Positions 45,139 through 55,180 of a DNA stretch of 64,000 bases are shown here, in pieces; positions within the stretch are counted from its first letter, which is position 1; each line of letters begins with the position of its first letter. The notes under the pieces were generated by a model. That model worked only from the letters and a program-made list of their open reading frames with translations, searched no databases and was not told the origin of the DNA. The position numbers were made by a program, and so were the translations under genes. Source of the DNA: Candidatus Leptofilum gracile (GTDB taxonomy: Bacteria; Chloroflexota; Anaerolineae; Promineifilales; Promineifilaceae). The DNA lies in NCBI GenBank assembly GCA_016713825.1, contig JADJOJ010000012.1, positions 382,724-446,723 of the forward strand, read 5' to 3'.

Positions 45139-46143
45139 TTAGTTATAGCCGTTGGCAAAGATGTCGATCATCAAATACGGATCGCCCAGCGGGTAGAGGA
45201 TGGGGCAGGTGCAGCCGTTGTCGATATATTCGCGGACTTTGGCCTTCACCTCTTCCGGGGAGCCGCTGGCGGTACACATCTGCACCACGTCGTCGGGCAC
45301 CAGGTGCATGGCGTTTTCGATCTCTTCTTCGGTGGCGGGCCAGGTGAGCACCTGGTGGATTTCGTCCAGCAGTTCCTGGCTGACGCCGCTGGCCTTCATC
45401 AGGTGCGGCTGCTGGCCCAGGTATTGCGTCATCATCTTGCGCGCGCCGTCCAGCGCCTTCTTGCGATCGTTGTCTACCGAGCAAATCATCAGCTGCGGCC
45501 GGTCGATGTCGTCGATAGAGCGGCCCGCCCGTTTGGCCCCGCGCTCCAGAGCATCCATCGCTTCCAGGTTGTACTTGGGATGCACCAGGTAATTGAGGCA
45601 AGCGCCGTCGGCAATTTCCCCGGTCATTTCCATCATTTTCATGCCGGTGGCGCCGATGTACATGGGCACGTTGCGGGGCGTTTTACGGCCGTGTACCACA
45701 TCCAGCTGAATGCCATCCACATGATGAAACTCGCCAAAATGGGTCACCGTTTCCATGTTGAGCAGCTTGCGCAACACTTCGATGGTTTCGCGCATGGCCG
45801 AGAGCGGCTTGCGGCGATCGATGCCCACCTTGCTGGCCAGTGGATCCCACCATGCGCCAATGCCGCAAATGATGCGGTCTTCGGCCAGGTCATCCAGCGT
45901 CAGGAAGGTGGCGGCCAGCAGGCCGATGTTGCGCGTCCAGTTGTTGGTGACGCCGCTGGCGATTTTTAGGGTGGTGGTGTGGGCGGCAAAGGCAGCCATC
46001 GGCACGATGGCGTCGCGCACCAGGCGGCTTTCCGCCTGCCACACGGCCTCGAACCCTTTGGCTTCAGCATATTTCACCAGTTCAATGCCCTCGCGGATGT
46101 CGTGGGCATCTTGCAAATACAGTGCTACGCGGTCTTTTGACAT
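45139..46143 (-). CDS. LLM-class flavin-dependent oxidoreductase
   Basis: A 334-residue TIM-barrel enzyme of the luciferase-like group, closest in pattern to F420-dependent methylenetetrahydromethanopterin reductases (ALYLQDAHDIREGIELVKYA; GIGAWWDP; YIGATGMKMMEMTGEIADG). It uses F420 or FMN. AAGGAG precedes the ATG. It is the last gene of the leftward cluster, just after the molybdenum hydroxylase, and may take part in base oxidation or ring reduction. No F420 gene is in view, so the cofactor is open. Confidence 0.85.
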   Translation of the reverse strand: MSKDRVALYLQDAHDIREGIELVKYAEAKGFEAVWQAESRLVRDAIVPMAAFAAHTTTLKIASGVTNNWTRNIGLLAATFLTLDDLAEDRIICGIGAWWDPLASKVGIDRRKPLSAMRETIEVLRKLLNMETVTHFGEFHHVDGIQLDVVHGRKTPRNVPMYIGATGMKMMEMTGEIADGACLNYLVHPKYNLEAMDALERGAKRAGRSIDDIDRPQLMICSVDNDRKKALDGARKMMTQYLGQQPHLMKASGVSQELLDEIHQVLTWPATEEEIENAMHLVPDDVVQMCTASGSPEEVKAKVREYIDNGCTCPILYPLGDPYLMIDIFANGYN

Positions 46144-46158
46144 GAGATTCTCCTTTTT

Positions 46159-46244
46159 CGGTAATCAGTGGTCGGTGGTCGGTAATCGGTGGTCGGTAAT
46201 CGGTAATCGGTTTTCTGTTAACGGATCACCGATTACCGTTCACC
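46159..46244. repeat. CGGT-type heptad hairpin repeat
   Basis: CGGTAAT, CGGTGGT, CGGTAAT, CGGTGGT, CGGTAAT, CGGTAAT, CGGTTTT in strict 7-nt phase, then complementary ACCGATTACCG. Its right end codes for the NGNR tail and TGA stop of the leftward molybdenum hydroxylase. Confidence 0.85.
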
Positions 46245-48811
46245 CGCTTGGTGAGGCCCCGCTTGGGAATTCGCATAGGCAGTTTGTAGCGGCGCACGCC
46301 GTCGTACTGGTACAGGGCGTTGGCCACGGCCCCGGCGGTGGGCACCAGGCCAATTTCGCCCACGCCTTTGGCCCCGTACGGGCCATACGGATCGGGCACT
46401 TCCACGCCGATGATTTCCATTTCGGGCATCTCTTTGGCGCGGAGGATGCCGCAGTCGCGCAGGCGGGTGGATTTGGGACGGCCGTTTTCCATCACCAGAT
46501 CTTCGCTAATGGCATAGCCCAAACCCATGTGGATCGAGCCTTCCAGCTGCCCTTCAAACAAGACGGGGTTGAAAATTTTACCCGCGTCGTGGGCGGCGGT
46601 GATTTTTTGGATACGGCCGTCTTCGTCCAACGTCACCAGCTGCGTGGCATAGCTGTAGGAGTAGTGGGTGTACACCTTCTCCACCATCGCGCCCGGCTTG
46701 GTGGTCCAATCTACCCGGAAAAAGCCTTCGTAGGAACGGCCGACCAGCTCATCGAGCGAGTGTGTCTTCAGGTCTTCCTTGAGCTGCTTGCAGGCGTCGA
46801 TGAGCGCATTGCCCACCAGTGAGGTGGCCCGCGAGGCGGTGGTCATGCCCGCTTCCTGCTCGGAGGTCGTTTCAATTCGCACCTCAATAAAATCGGGGTT
46901 AATGCCAGTTTCGTTGCAAACCACCTGCTGCGCCACGGTGTTGACGCCCTGGCCCATTTCAGTCCAGCCGTGGTCTACCAGCACCTTGTCTGGGGCCAAA
47001 ATTTGCACCCGCGCCTTGGACTCATCCGGCATGCCGTTGCCGATGCCGGTGTTTTTGATGCCGCAGGCGATGCCCGCGTATTTGGCAGCGTAGTACGCAT
47101 CCTTTACCGCCAGCAGCGTGTCGCGCGCCCCCGCGCCACCCTCAATAATTTGTCCGGTGGCCGTCATGTCGCCGTTTTGCAGGGCGTTGTCGTAGCGGAA
47201 CTGCCAGCGGTCGAAACCGCCTTTTTCGCACAGCTCGTCGATGAGCGATTCCAGGCCAAAGGCGCTCTGGTTCACGCCAAAGCCGCGCATCGCCCCACAA
47301 GGCAAATTATTCGTGTAGACAGCAACTGCTTCCACATCGGTAACCGGGACGTTGTACGCGCCGGTGGCGTGCCCGGCAGAGCGCTCCAGCACCTTCATGC
47401 CGACGGAGGCGTACGCGCCGGTATCGCCCAGAAACTTCACTTTTACAAAGGTCAACTGGCCGTTGGCGTCGCAGCCAATCTTGTAATCCATCCAGATGGG
47501 GTGGCGCTTCGGGTGCATCACAATCGATTCGTCGCGGGTGAGGCGGACTTTGACGGGCACCCGCATCAGGTAGGCGGCCAGGGCGGCGTGGCCCTGCGTG
47601 GTGAGGTCTTCTTTACCGCCAAAACCGCCGCCGTTGGGCACCAGAACCACGCGCACTTTTTGCAGCGGCAGCCCCAAAATTTTGGCAATCTGGATGCGGT
47701 CGTCGAAGATGCCCTGGCCGCTGGAGAACACTTCGACGCCGTCGTCTAACGGCCGGGCCACCGTGCACTCTGGCTCCATGAAGCCGTGCTCAATCATCTG
47801 CGTCTCAAAAACGCCCTGGGCGATGTAGGCAGAGCTGGCTTCGGCGGCGGCCATGTCGCCCCGGCTGGTGTAGCTGCGCGACAGCTTGTTGCCCTGCGGA
47901 TGAATCTGCGGCGCGTCGGGCAGCAGCGCCTTGTGCATGTCGGTGAGCGGCTCCAGCACCTCGTACTCCACGTTGATTGCGGCGACGGCATTGCGGGCCT
48001 GGGTATCCGTTTCGGCCACGACCAGGGCCAGCACGTCGCCGACGTAGCGGGTGGTTTCGCCTTCGGCAATCATCAGCGGCCAATCTTGCTTGATGAGGCC
48101 AATTTGGCGGTCGCCGGGCACATCTTGGGCGGTGAAGATGCGAATGACGCCGTCCATTTTGGCGGCGGCACTGGTGTCGATTTTGAGGACGGTGGCGCGG
48201 GGGTGGTCGCTAAATTTGAGCGCGCCCACTTTCATGCCGGGCAGGCGGATGTCGTCGGTGTAATGGTGCTGGCCCAGGACCAGGTCGGCGGCGTGGTACT
48301 TGGGCTGGAAGGTGCCGATTTTGCCATCTGACGCGGGCAATTTCACTTCCTCTTCTTTGCGAATCGCCTCGGCGGCCATTTCCACGGCATCGACAATCTT
48401 TTTGTAGCCGGTGCAGCGGCACAGGTTGGGGGTGAGCGCTTTTTCGATATCGTCCCGGCTGGGTTCGGGATTCTTGCTGATGAGGGCGTTGGACTGCATG
48501 ACGATGCCGGGAATGCAGTAGCCGCACTGCACGCCGCCGCAGGAGACAAACGAGTTGGCAAACACTTCTTGCCGGTATTCGCCCAGCCCTTCGGTGGTGA
48601 TGACCGATTTGCCTTCGACGCGCTCCATCTTGGTGACGCAGCCGAGCACGGCTTTGTCGTCTAGCTGCACGGTGCAGGCACCGCAGGCGGCTTGCGGGGC
48701 GCAGCCATCTTTGGCAGAGAGGATGCCCGCTTCATCGCGCAGGTAGGTGAGCAGCGGCGTTTCTGGGTCGCCGTTGAACTCAATTAGTTGGCCATTTAGT
48801 GTAAATTTCAT
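46226..48811 (-). CDS. Fused [2Fe-2S]/molybdopterin hydroxylase, selenium-dependent xanthine dehydrogenase-like
   Basis: An 861-residue enzyme joining both Fe-S domains and the molybdenum domain without a FAD part. Cluster ligands are Cys37, Cys43, Cys46 and Cys58 (a C-x5-C-x2-C spacing) and Cys96, Cys99, Cys131, Cys133 (GVQCGYC, NLCRCTGY). The Mo part has QGIFDDR, GGGFGGKE, AMRGFGVNQSAFG and EMGQGVNT. Length and architecture match the Se-dependent molybdenum hydroxylase group that co-occurs with YgeW and YgeY, both coded in this operon. Likely oxidises purines such as hypoxanthine or xanthine. TGGAGG lies before the ATG. Confidence 0.88.
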   Translation of the reverse strand: MKFTLNGQLIEFNGDPETPLLTYLRDEAGILSAKDGCAPQAACGACTVQLDDKAVLGCVTKMERVEGKSVITTEGLGEYRQEVFANSFVSCGGVQCGYCIPGIVMQSNALISKNPEPSRDDIEKALTPNLCRCTGYKKIVDAVEMAAEAIRKEEEVKLPASDGKIGTFQPKYHAADLVLGQHHYTDDIRLPGMKVGALKFSDHPRATVLKIDTSAAAKMDGVIRIFTAQDVPGDRQIGLIKQDWPLMIAEGETTRYVGDVLALVVAETDTQARNAVAAINVEYEVLEPLTDMHKALLPDAPQIHPQGNKLSRSYTSRGDMAAAEASSAYIAQGVFETQMIEHGFMEPECTVARPLDDGVEVFSSGQGIFDDRIQIAKILGLPLQKVRVVLVPNGGGFGGKEDLTTQGHAALAAYLMRVPVKVRLTRDESIVMHPKRHPIWMDYKIGCDANGQLTFVKVKFLGDTGAYASVGMKVLERSAGHATGAYNVPVTDVEAVAVYTNNLPCGAMRGFGVNQSAFGLESLIDELCEKGGFDRWQFRYDNALQNGDMTATGQIIEGGAGARDTLLAVKDAYYAAKYAGIACGIKNTGIGNGMPDESKARVQILAPDKVLVDHGWTEMGQGVNTVAQQVVCNETGINPDFIEVRIETTSEQEAGMTTASRATSLVGNALIDACKQLKEDLKTHSLDELVGRSYEGFFRVDWTTKPGAMVEKVYTHYSYSYATQLVTLDEDGRIQKITAAHDAGKIFNPVLFEGQLEGSIHMGLGYAISEDLVMENGRPKSTRLRDCGILRAKEMPEMEIIGVEVPDPYGPYGAKGVGEIGLVPTAGAVANALYQYDGVRRYKLPMRIPKRGLTKRVNGNR

Positions 48812-48966
48812 GTATTACCTCCATAGAATTACTGCGCAACGGCCGTTTCACCACAACCATCGGCATCATGGATTCCCCAATCGAGACTAACAGCTGAGGA
48901 GATGTCGGGGAATACTATCTCGCCCTCGCCAGTGCGTCAGTCTATCTAGTCCACACTTCTGGCTGA

Positions 48967-50632
48967 CTATTCTGTTCTAGACCTTTCTAGACCTGTCAGG
49001 TGGCCACATCGTTGCGCGCAACTGCGAAGCTCTTGCTGGCCACCTGACAGGTCTTCTGGTCTTCTTGGATTAGGCTTGATGCCGCTCCCAGCCATCATCA
49101 GGCCCAGCTCTTCGGTGGTCACCTTATCATTGTCCACAATGCCCATAATTTCGCCACCGTAAAGTACCACAATCCGGTCAGATAGGGCCTTCACTTCGTC
49201 TAAATCTTCGGAGATGAGCAGGGTGGCCAGGCCGTCGCTGCGGTGTTGCAGCAGCTGGTTGTGGATGTATTCGGTGGCGCCAATGTCCACGCCGCGCGTG
49301 GGTTGGGCGGCGATGAGCAGCCGGGGCTGCCGGGCCAGTTCGCGGGCCAGGATGAGCTTTTGGATGTTGCCACCTGACAAATTTTTGGTCGGTGTTTCTT
49401 GCGTGGGGGTTTTGACGCGGAAGTTTTTGATGAGCAGCCCGGCGTGTTTGGCGATCTGTTTGAAGTCGAGGAAGATGCCTCTGCTGAACGGCCGTCTTAT
49501 ATAATCTTGCAAAATCATGTTCTCGGCGACGGAAAAATCTTTCACCACGCCGTCGTGCATGCGCTCTTCGGGGATGTAGGAGAGGCCGACTTTGTACATT
49601 TGCGACGGCGTGAGATGGGTGACTGTTTTGCCGTCGAGGGTAATTTTGCCGTCGTTGACCACGCGTAAGCCAGCAATGGAGCGGGCCAACGAGCGCTGGC
49701 CGTTGCCGGAGATGCCCGCCACGCCCACAATTTCGCCGCTGCGCACCTCGAAGGAGACGTTTTTGAGGACCTGTTTGCCGTCTTCGTTTACGGCCGTTAC
49801 GTTCTCCAACTTCAAGCGCACATCACCCACTTCGCGCGGGGGACGAATACGCTCTAGCAACACTTCGCGGCCGACCATCATGTTGGCCAAATCTTTTTTG
49901 GTCACATCTTTGGTGGGGCGCGTCCCGACAACACGGCCGTCGCGCAACACGGTTACCCGGTCGGTCAGGGCAAAAATCTCGTTCAGCTTGTGCGAAATGA
50001 AAATGAGGGCGTGTCCATCTGCAGCCATCTGGCGGAAGATGACAAACAAGTCGTCCACTTCTTGTGGGGGTGAGAACGGCCGTTGGCTCATCCAACACCA
50101 GCAGCGCCGCGCCGCGATACAGCGCCTTCACAATTTCCACCCGCTGCTGCTGCCCCACCGCCAGCTTGCCCACGATGGTGTTGGGGTCTACCTGCAAGCC
50201 GTACTTGCTGGCCAGCTCGCGAATCCGGGCCGACACCACGTCCAAATCCAGGCGTGGCGCGCGCGACGAGGGCAGGCCCAGGGCCACGTTTTCGGCCACG
50301 GTCATGTTGTCTACCAGCATAAAATGTTGGTGGATCATGCCGATGCCGTGTTTGGTGGAGTCGGTGGGGGAGTGAATGGTGATGGGGCTGCCATTGAGGA
50401 AAATTTGCCCTTCGTCTGGCTGGTACAGGCCGTACAGAATCTTCATCAGCGTGCTTTTGCCCGCGCCGTTTTCGCCCAACAGGGCATGAATTTCGCCCGC
50501 TTTCACGTCGAAATTGACGTGGTCGCTAGCCAACACGCCGGGGAAGCGCTTCACAATGCCGCGCATCTCCAACGATTCGATGCGGGGCAGGCCGGAGGGG
50601 AGAGTCTTTTTGGTTGTGCCGTTTTCGTTCAT
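48967..50632 (-). CDS. BMP-type nucleoside ABC transporter ATPase, one-base frameshift
   Basis: About 550 residues with two ATPase modules, as in NupA/YufO-like proteins that take up nucleosides or bases. Module 1: GENGAGKST, AVGQQQRVEIV, LVLDEPTAVLTP. Module 2: ISGNGQRS, LSGGNIQKLILAREL, QPTRGVDIGA. The frame breaks after AVLTP; removing one C from the CCCCC run near 50070 restores QEVDDLFVIF. The last 25 or so residues after RRPEDLSGG are read from a palindromic repeat. Partner permeases and binding protein are coded upstream in the same operon. Confidence 0.87.
48989..49054. repeat. Perfect 18-bp inverted repeat, CCTGTCAGGTGGCC family
   Basis: Arms 48989-49006 (AGACCTGTCAGGTGGCCA) and 49037-49054 are exact complements; each arm itself contains the small palindrome CCTGTCAGG. 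A related element lies at 51960-52025. The repeat lies inside the 3' end of the ABC ATPase frame. Confidence 0.85.
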
Positions 50633-50643
50633 GAGATTTTCTC

Positions 50644-50715
50644 AGGTGATTGGGTAATTAGGTAATTAGGTAATTGGATTGCCAATTACCCAATTACTCA
50701 ATTACCTAATTACTC
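50644..50715. repeat. TAATT-type hairpin repeat
   Basis: Left GGTGATTGGGTAATTAGGTA and on, right CAATTACCCAATTACTCAAT and on, between the deaminase and ABC ATPase genes. It supplies the SN tail and TAG stop of the deaminase (HMSN-stop). Confidence 0.8.
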
Positions 50716-51944
50716 ATATGCCAGATTGTCTCTGCTTTTCTTTCCGTTAAAACACGGCCGTTCCTAATCACAGTGCGGTTGGCGGGCTGTTGGCGCAGGG
50801 CTTGAACGGCCGTTTCTGCCTCCAAAATCACCAAATTTGCCGCCGCCCCGACGAACACGCCGTAATTGTCCAGCCCCCACATGCGCGCCGCATGATAGCG
50901 GGGCATGTTGAAGGCGGCTTCGATTTCGTGCGGTGCGCCCAAATGGGCCAGGTGGGCGGTGATGAGCGCCACTTCCAATGGATCCATTTTACCAAACGGG
51001 TAAAACATGTTTTGCAGATCGTCCTGCCCGCACACCACGTTGACGCCCGCTTCCAGCAATTCCTTTACGCGAGCAATGCCGCGCGGCTTCGGATAGCCAC
51101 TATGGCGACCTTCCAACATGCTGTTAATCGGCGCGTTGGTGATGATGTGGATGTCCGCCGCCTTCACCTTGTCGATGATGCGCGCCGCCATTTTGTCGTC
51201 CCAGGCAGACATGGCACAGCAGTGCCCGGCGGTCACCCGCCCCTGCCAGCCGGTTTCGACTGTTTTGTCCGCCAGCAGCTCCAGCGAATGCCAGTACGGG
51301 TCATCGGTCTCGTCGATGTGCATGTCGATGTCCACGTCGTACTTCTGGGCAATCTCAAAGGCGATGTCGATATGTTTGGCCGCGTCGTCCATGTTCTTTT
51401 CGCCGTGCGGCATGCCGCCGACCAGGTCGCAGCCGTTTTCCATCGCCTGCCACATCATCTCCACCGCTTCGGGATTTTGGGCCAGCCCCAGCTGCGGGAA
51501 GGCGACCAGCTGGATGTCGATCAGGTCGCGGTACGCTTCTCGCGCCGCCGCCACGCCGCGCAAAATGCTCAGCCTGGCGATATGGTCGATGTCTACGTGG
51601 CTGCGCAGCCAGAGGGTGCCGTTGGCTACGGCCGTTTTCACCACCATGCCCGCCCGCGCCACAATATCTTCTACCGTCAGGTCGTGCTTCACTTTGGCGT
51701 AGATTTCAATCGCTTCTTCCAGGGTGCCGCTCTGGTTGATGAGGCCATCCCACAGGAGGGCATTTTCCAAATGAAAGTGGGATTCGATGAAGGCAGGCGA
51801 GATCATGCCGCCCTGCGCGTCAATTTCCTGCGCGGCGGGGGGCAGCGTGTTGGGGGAGGAAACGGCCGTAATCACCCCCGCAGTAATGCCCAGTTCAATT
51901 GGTTGGCCGTGTTCGGAACGGCCGTTGCGAATCACAAGGTCCAT
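50706..51944 (-). CDS. Cytosine deaminase-like amidohydrolase
   Basis: A 412-residue metal-dependent amidohydrolase of the CodA group. Metal or active-site motifs: SHFHLE (His56, His58), RSHVDID, DMHIDETDDP and GHCCAMS. Near the C-terminus CodA enzymes read GHDD, but this one reads VVCGQDDLQNMFYPFG, so a Gln replaces the His and the substrate may not be cytosine. In this operon it could deaminate guanine, isoguanine, a methylated base or a ring-opened product; SsnA-type hydrolases fill a similar place in other purine clusters. Confidence 0.85.
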   Translation of the reverse strand: MDLVIRNGRSEHGQPIELGITAGVITAVSSPNTLPPAAQEIDAQGGMISPAFIESHFHLENALLWDGLINQSGTLEEAIEIYAKVKHDLTVEDIVARAGMVVKTAVANGTLWLRSHVDIDHIARLSILRGVAAAREAYRDLIDIQLVAFPQLGLAQNPEAVEMMWQAMENGCDLVGGMPHGEKNMDDAAKHIDIAFEIAQKYDVDIDMHIDETDDPYWHSLELLADKTVETGWQGRVTAGHCCAMSAWDDKMAARIIDKVKAADIHIITNAPINSMLEGRHSGYPKPRGIARVKELLEAGVNVVCGQDDLQNMFYPFGKMDPLEVALITAHLAHLGAPHEIEAAFNMPRYHAARMWGLDNYGVFVGAAANLVILEAETAVQALRQQPANRTVIRNGRVLTERKAETIWHMSN

Positions 51945-51959
51945 AGTGGTGGGTAAGGG

Positions 51960-52025
51960 AGACCTGTCAGGTGCCCATCAAGAAGCCTCGCATATACGGT
52001 TGGCTCCTGGGCACCTGACAGGTCT
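51960..52025. repeat. Perfect 17-bp inverted repeat, CCTGTCAGGTG family
   Basis: Arms 51960-51976 (AGACCTGTCAGGTGCCC) and 52009-52025 are exact complements with a 32-nt centre. It lies between the binding-protein and deaminase genes, followed by A-rich sequence. Could stabilise or end the upstream transcript segment. Confidence 0.85.
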
Positions 52026-52039
52026 AAAAAAACTAAAAC

Positions 52040-54134
52040 TTAATTCCGCGGTTCAGCCACGATCTCAATCGAGCCGTCGATGATGGCTTGTTCCGCCGCC
52101 ATACCGGCTTCAACTGCTTCCGTTGGCAAACTGTCGGCGTAGATCATCGTTTTGGCCGCCGTTTTCCAGCGTCAGCTGCAAAACGCGCCCGCCGTACTCG
52201 CCCGCCTGATTGGCGGTGAGCATGTCCAGCAGCGTCGGCACCCAATCGTACAGCACAGTCACAACCACCACATCTGCACCCGCCGGGCTTTGGTCTGCCT
52301 GAATGCCCAGCCACGGCACACCTTGCTCACTGGCCACGCCAATTGCGCCCACTACCTGCTGCGAAGAGCCGGTAAGCACGTCCGCACCAGCGGCGATTTG
52401 GGTGTTGGCTGCTTCGGCGGCTAAGGCCGTGTCACCAAAGGAACCGGTGAAGGAGACATTCACCTGGATGTCTGGGTTCGTGTCGCGCACGCCCGCCAGG
52501 AAGCCATCCACATGCAGCTTGGCATCGCCAGCATCCACCGGCCCAACCAGGCCAATGATGCCCGCTTCGGTGAGGTAGCTAGCCACCACGCCGCTGACGT
52601 AACCACCCTGCTCAGCGCGGGGTTCGTAAGCGAAGACGTTGCTCACGCCCTCGTCGGCACCGGTGTTGGTGGAGGTGCCCCAGGCAAAGCTGGTTTCCGG
52701 GAAGTCCGGGGCAATCTCGAACAGCGAGGTGCCGTACTGTGCGCCGTGGGCCAGCACCAGGTCAAAACCGTCGGCTGCGTAGTCACGAATGGCGGCGGCG
52801 GCGTCCGTCACGTTGAACATGTTCTCGGTGAAGGCAATCTCAAAGTTCTCTTCGCCGTAGTAATCTTGCAAAATCACCAGCGAATCGTAGATGGATTGGC
52901 TCCAGGCGAGGTCGGTGGTGGTGCTAGGGCATCACCAGGGCTACACGCACGGGTTCCAGTTCGGGGAATTCAACCATGGCGTCGGAGTCATCGGCTGCGG
53001 CTGAAGCAGGTGCTTCGCCAGCGATGACGGCGTTCACGTCGATGGCTCCGGCGATAATGTCATTGGCAGCGACCATGGCTGCGGCCACTGCATCACCGTC
53101 CAGGCTGTCGGCGAAATCCATCACCAGACCGCCATTGGCCAGGGTGAGCGCATAGGCAAAACCGCCGTATTCGCCAGACTGGTGCTTGCGAATAATGTCG
53201 CTCAGTACGCCGTCCCAGTTGTACAGTTGAGAAGCTACCACCACGTCTGGATCGATGGGGCTTTGGTCGGATTGGGTGCCCAGCCACGGCACGCCTTGCT
53301 CGCTGGCTACACCAATTGCACCAACCACCTGTTGGGCGGAACCAGTCAGCACGTCAGCGCCAGCCTGGATGTGGGTGTTGGCGGCTTCGGCGGCCAGGGC
53401 CGTATCGCCAAAGGAGCCGGTGTAGGAGACGTTGACCTGGGCGTTGGGGTTGGCGGCAATTGCGCCAGCCACAAAGCCGTCGATGTACAGTTTGGCGTCG
53501 CCAGCTTCTACCGGGCCTACCACACCAATCACCCCAGAGGAGGAGAGGTTGGCGGCGAGAACGCCGTTGACGTAGCCACCTTCTTCGGCGCGGGCTTCAT
53601 AGGCGAAGACGTTGGTCAGACCCTGGGCGGCACCGGTGTCGGTGGCGGTACCCCAGGCGAAGGTGGTTTCGGGAAAGTCGGGGGCAATTTCGAACATGGA
53701 GGTGCCGTACTGGTGCCATGCGCCAGGACGATATTAAAGCCATCGGCGGCGTAGTCACGCAGGGCGGCGGCGGCATCGGTGACGTTGAACATGTTCTCGG
53801 TATAGGCAATTTCCATCACATCTGGGCCACCGGCTGCTTCTTGCAGGCGCAGCAGGGAATCGTAGATTGCCTGGCTCCAGGCGAGGTCGGTGATGGTGCT
53901 GGGCATGACCACAGCAATGCGAATTTGTTCAATGTCGGAGACATTGGCCTCGGCGGCGACGTCTTCGACGGCTTCTTCTGGCGCTTCTACCTCAGGTGCG
54001 GCTACTTCTTCGGTTTCGGCGGTTTCGGCAGGTGCGGCTTCTTCGGTTTCGGCCGTTTCTTCGCCACCACCACAGCTAACCAGCAGCAGGCTGAAGATGA
54101 GCATCAAACTTAGTAAAAACCATCTTTTTTTCAT
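52040..54134 (-). CDS. BMP family lipoprotein with two tandem binding domains, frameshifted
   Basis: Read across breaks, this is one protein of about 700 residues: signal and lipobox (LLLVSCGGG), a Glu/Ala-rich linker, then two copies of a BmpA/Med-type purine nucleoside-binding domain. Compare IAVVMPSTITDLAWSQ with VALVMPSTTTDLAWSQ; ENMFNVTDAAAA, LTGSAQQVVGAIG and LTGSSQQVVGAIG recur. Breaks: one base lost near 53715 (HGAQYGTS), one extra C near 52927 (MPSTTTD), one extra A near 52147 (MIYADSLP). The start is ATG 54134 with AAGGAG. Captures the transported base or nucleoside for the ABC system. Confidence 0.82.
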
Positions 54135-54232
54135 TTCCTTCTCCTTAAAAACTATGTTTTCAAATGGGACACTGATTATCACTGGTTTCCACGGATTTGT
54201 GGTTTTATCTATGTTAACCAGTGTCCTGATTT

Positions 54233-55180
54233 TTAATTTTCACCACGAGTGAATGGTTTGGTGAGCATGGCGGGTTGTAATGAGCGGCGGAAGGGCAGGG
54301 CCAGGGCGATGATGGTGAGCAGGTAAGGCAGCATGACGGCTACGTCGGATGGGATGTTGAGGTTGAGCACCTGCACCCAGAGCTGGAGGGCGTTGACGAT
54401 GCTGAAGAGGAGTGCCCCGGCCAGCACGCCTACGGGCTTCCAGCTGCCAAAGTAGACCAGGGCGACGGCGATGAAGCCCATGCCGTTGGTGAGGTTTTCC
54501 TGGAAGATGCCTAGCAGAGAGATGGAGAGTGAGGCGCCGGCGATGCCTGCCAGAACGCCGCCGAGGGTAACGGCCGTATACCGTACCTGGATCACATTCA
54601 CCCCCAACGAATCGGCCGCCTCTGGATTTTGCCCCACCGAGCGTACCTTGAGGCCCCAGGTGGTTTTGTTGAGCACCCACCAGGCGAGGGGCACCAGGGC
54701 AAACGCGCCGTAGGTCATCAGGCTGTGGTTAAAGAAAATCTCGCCAATGACGGGGATATCTGCCAAACAAAAGCTGCCGACGCAGAAGCGCAGCTCAGAA
54801 AAAGCCCTTAATGCCTTCCACCGTGCCCAGCATCGTTTTAAACAGCAGGCTAGACGCACCCAGGCCAAACATGAACAGGCCGATGCCGCTGATGCCCTGC
54901 TCGGCCTGATAGGTGATGCTGGCGACGCATAAAATCAGCCCCATCAGCCCGCCGATAAGGGCGGCGGCGACACGCCCAGCAGCAGGCTGCCCGTTTTGAA
55001 GACGGTGTAAAAGCCAAAAAAGCACCCATCAGCATGATGCCATCTACGCCCAGGTTTAAAACGCCGGAGCGCTGGGGAGAACATCTCGCCAATGGCGGCG
55101 TAGAGGTAGGGCGTAGCCAGCCGAATGCCGGAGTGCAAAATGCCAACGAGGATGGTAAGTGTGGTTAGATCGTTGTTCAT
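54233..55180 (-). CDS. BMP-type ABC transporter permease 2, frameshifted
   Basis: About 310 residues of a membrane permease in at least three frames. In order: MNNDLTTLTILVGILHSGIR, LNLGVDGIMLMGAFLAF, GISGIGLFMFGLGASS, IPVIGEIFFNHSLMTYGAFA, LGVNVIQVRYTAVTLGGVL and a C-terminal helix. LNLGVDGIMLMGA is typical of the second permease (NupC/YufQ-like) of nucleoside ABC importers. Breaks lie near 55070, 55015, 54965 and 54790. Its ATG overlaps the stop of permease 1 by 4 nt (ATGA). Confidence 0.8.

Noticed and set aside
46226..48811. Selenocysteine in the molybdenum hydroxylase
   Set aside because: The frame is continuous without in-frame TGA before its end; the related enzymes use labile selenium, not selenocysteine.
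50060..50080. Programmed frameshift in the ABC ATPase
   Set aside because: A plain C-run indel restores the frame, there is no slippery heptamer with a following structure, and neighbouring genes have many similar breaks.
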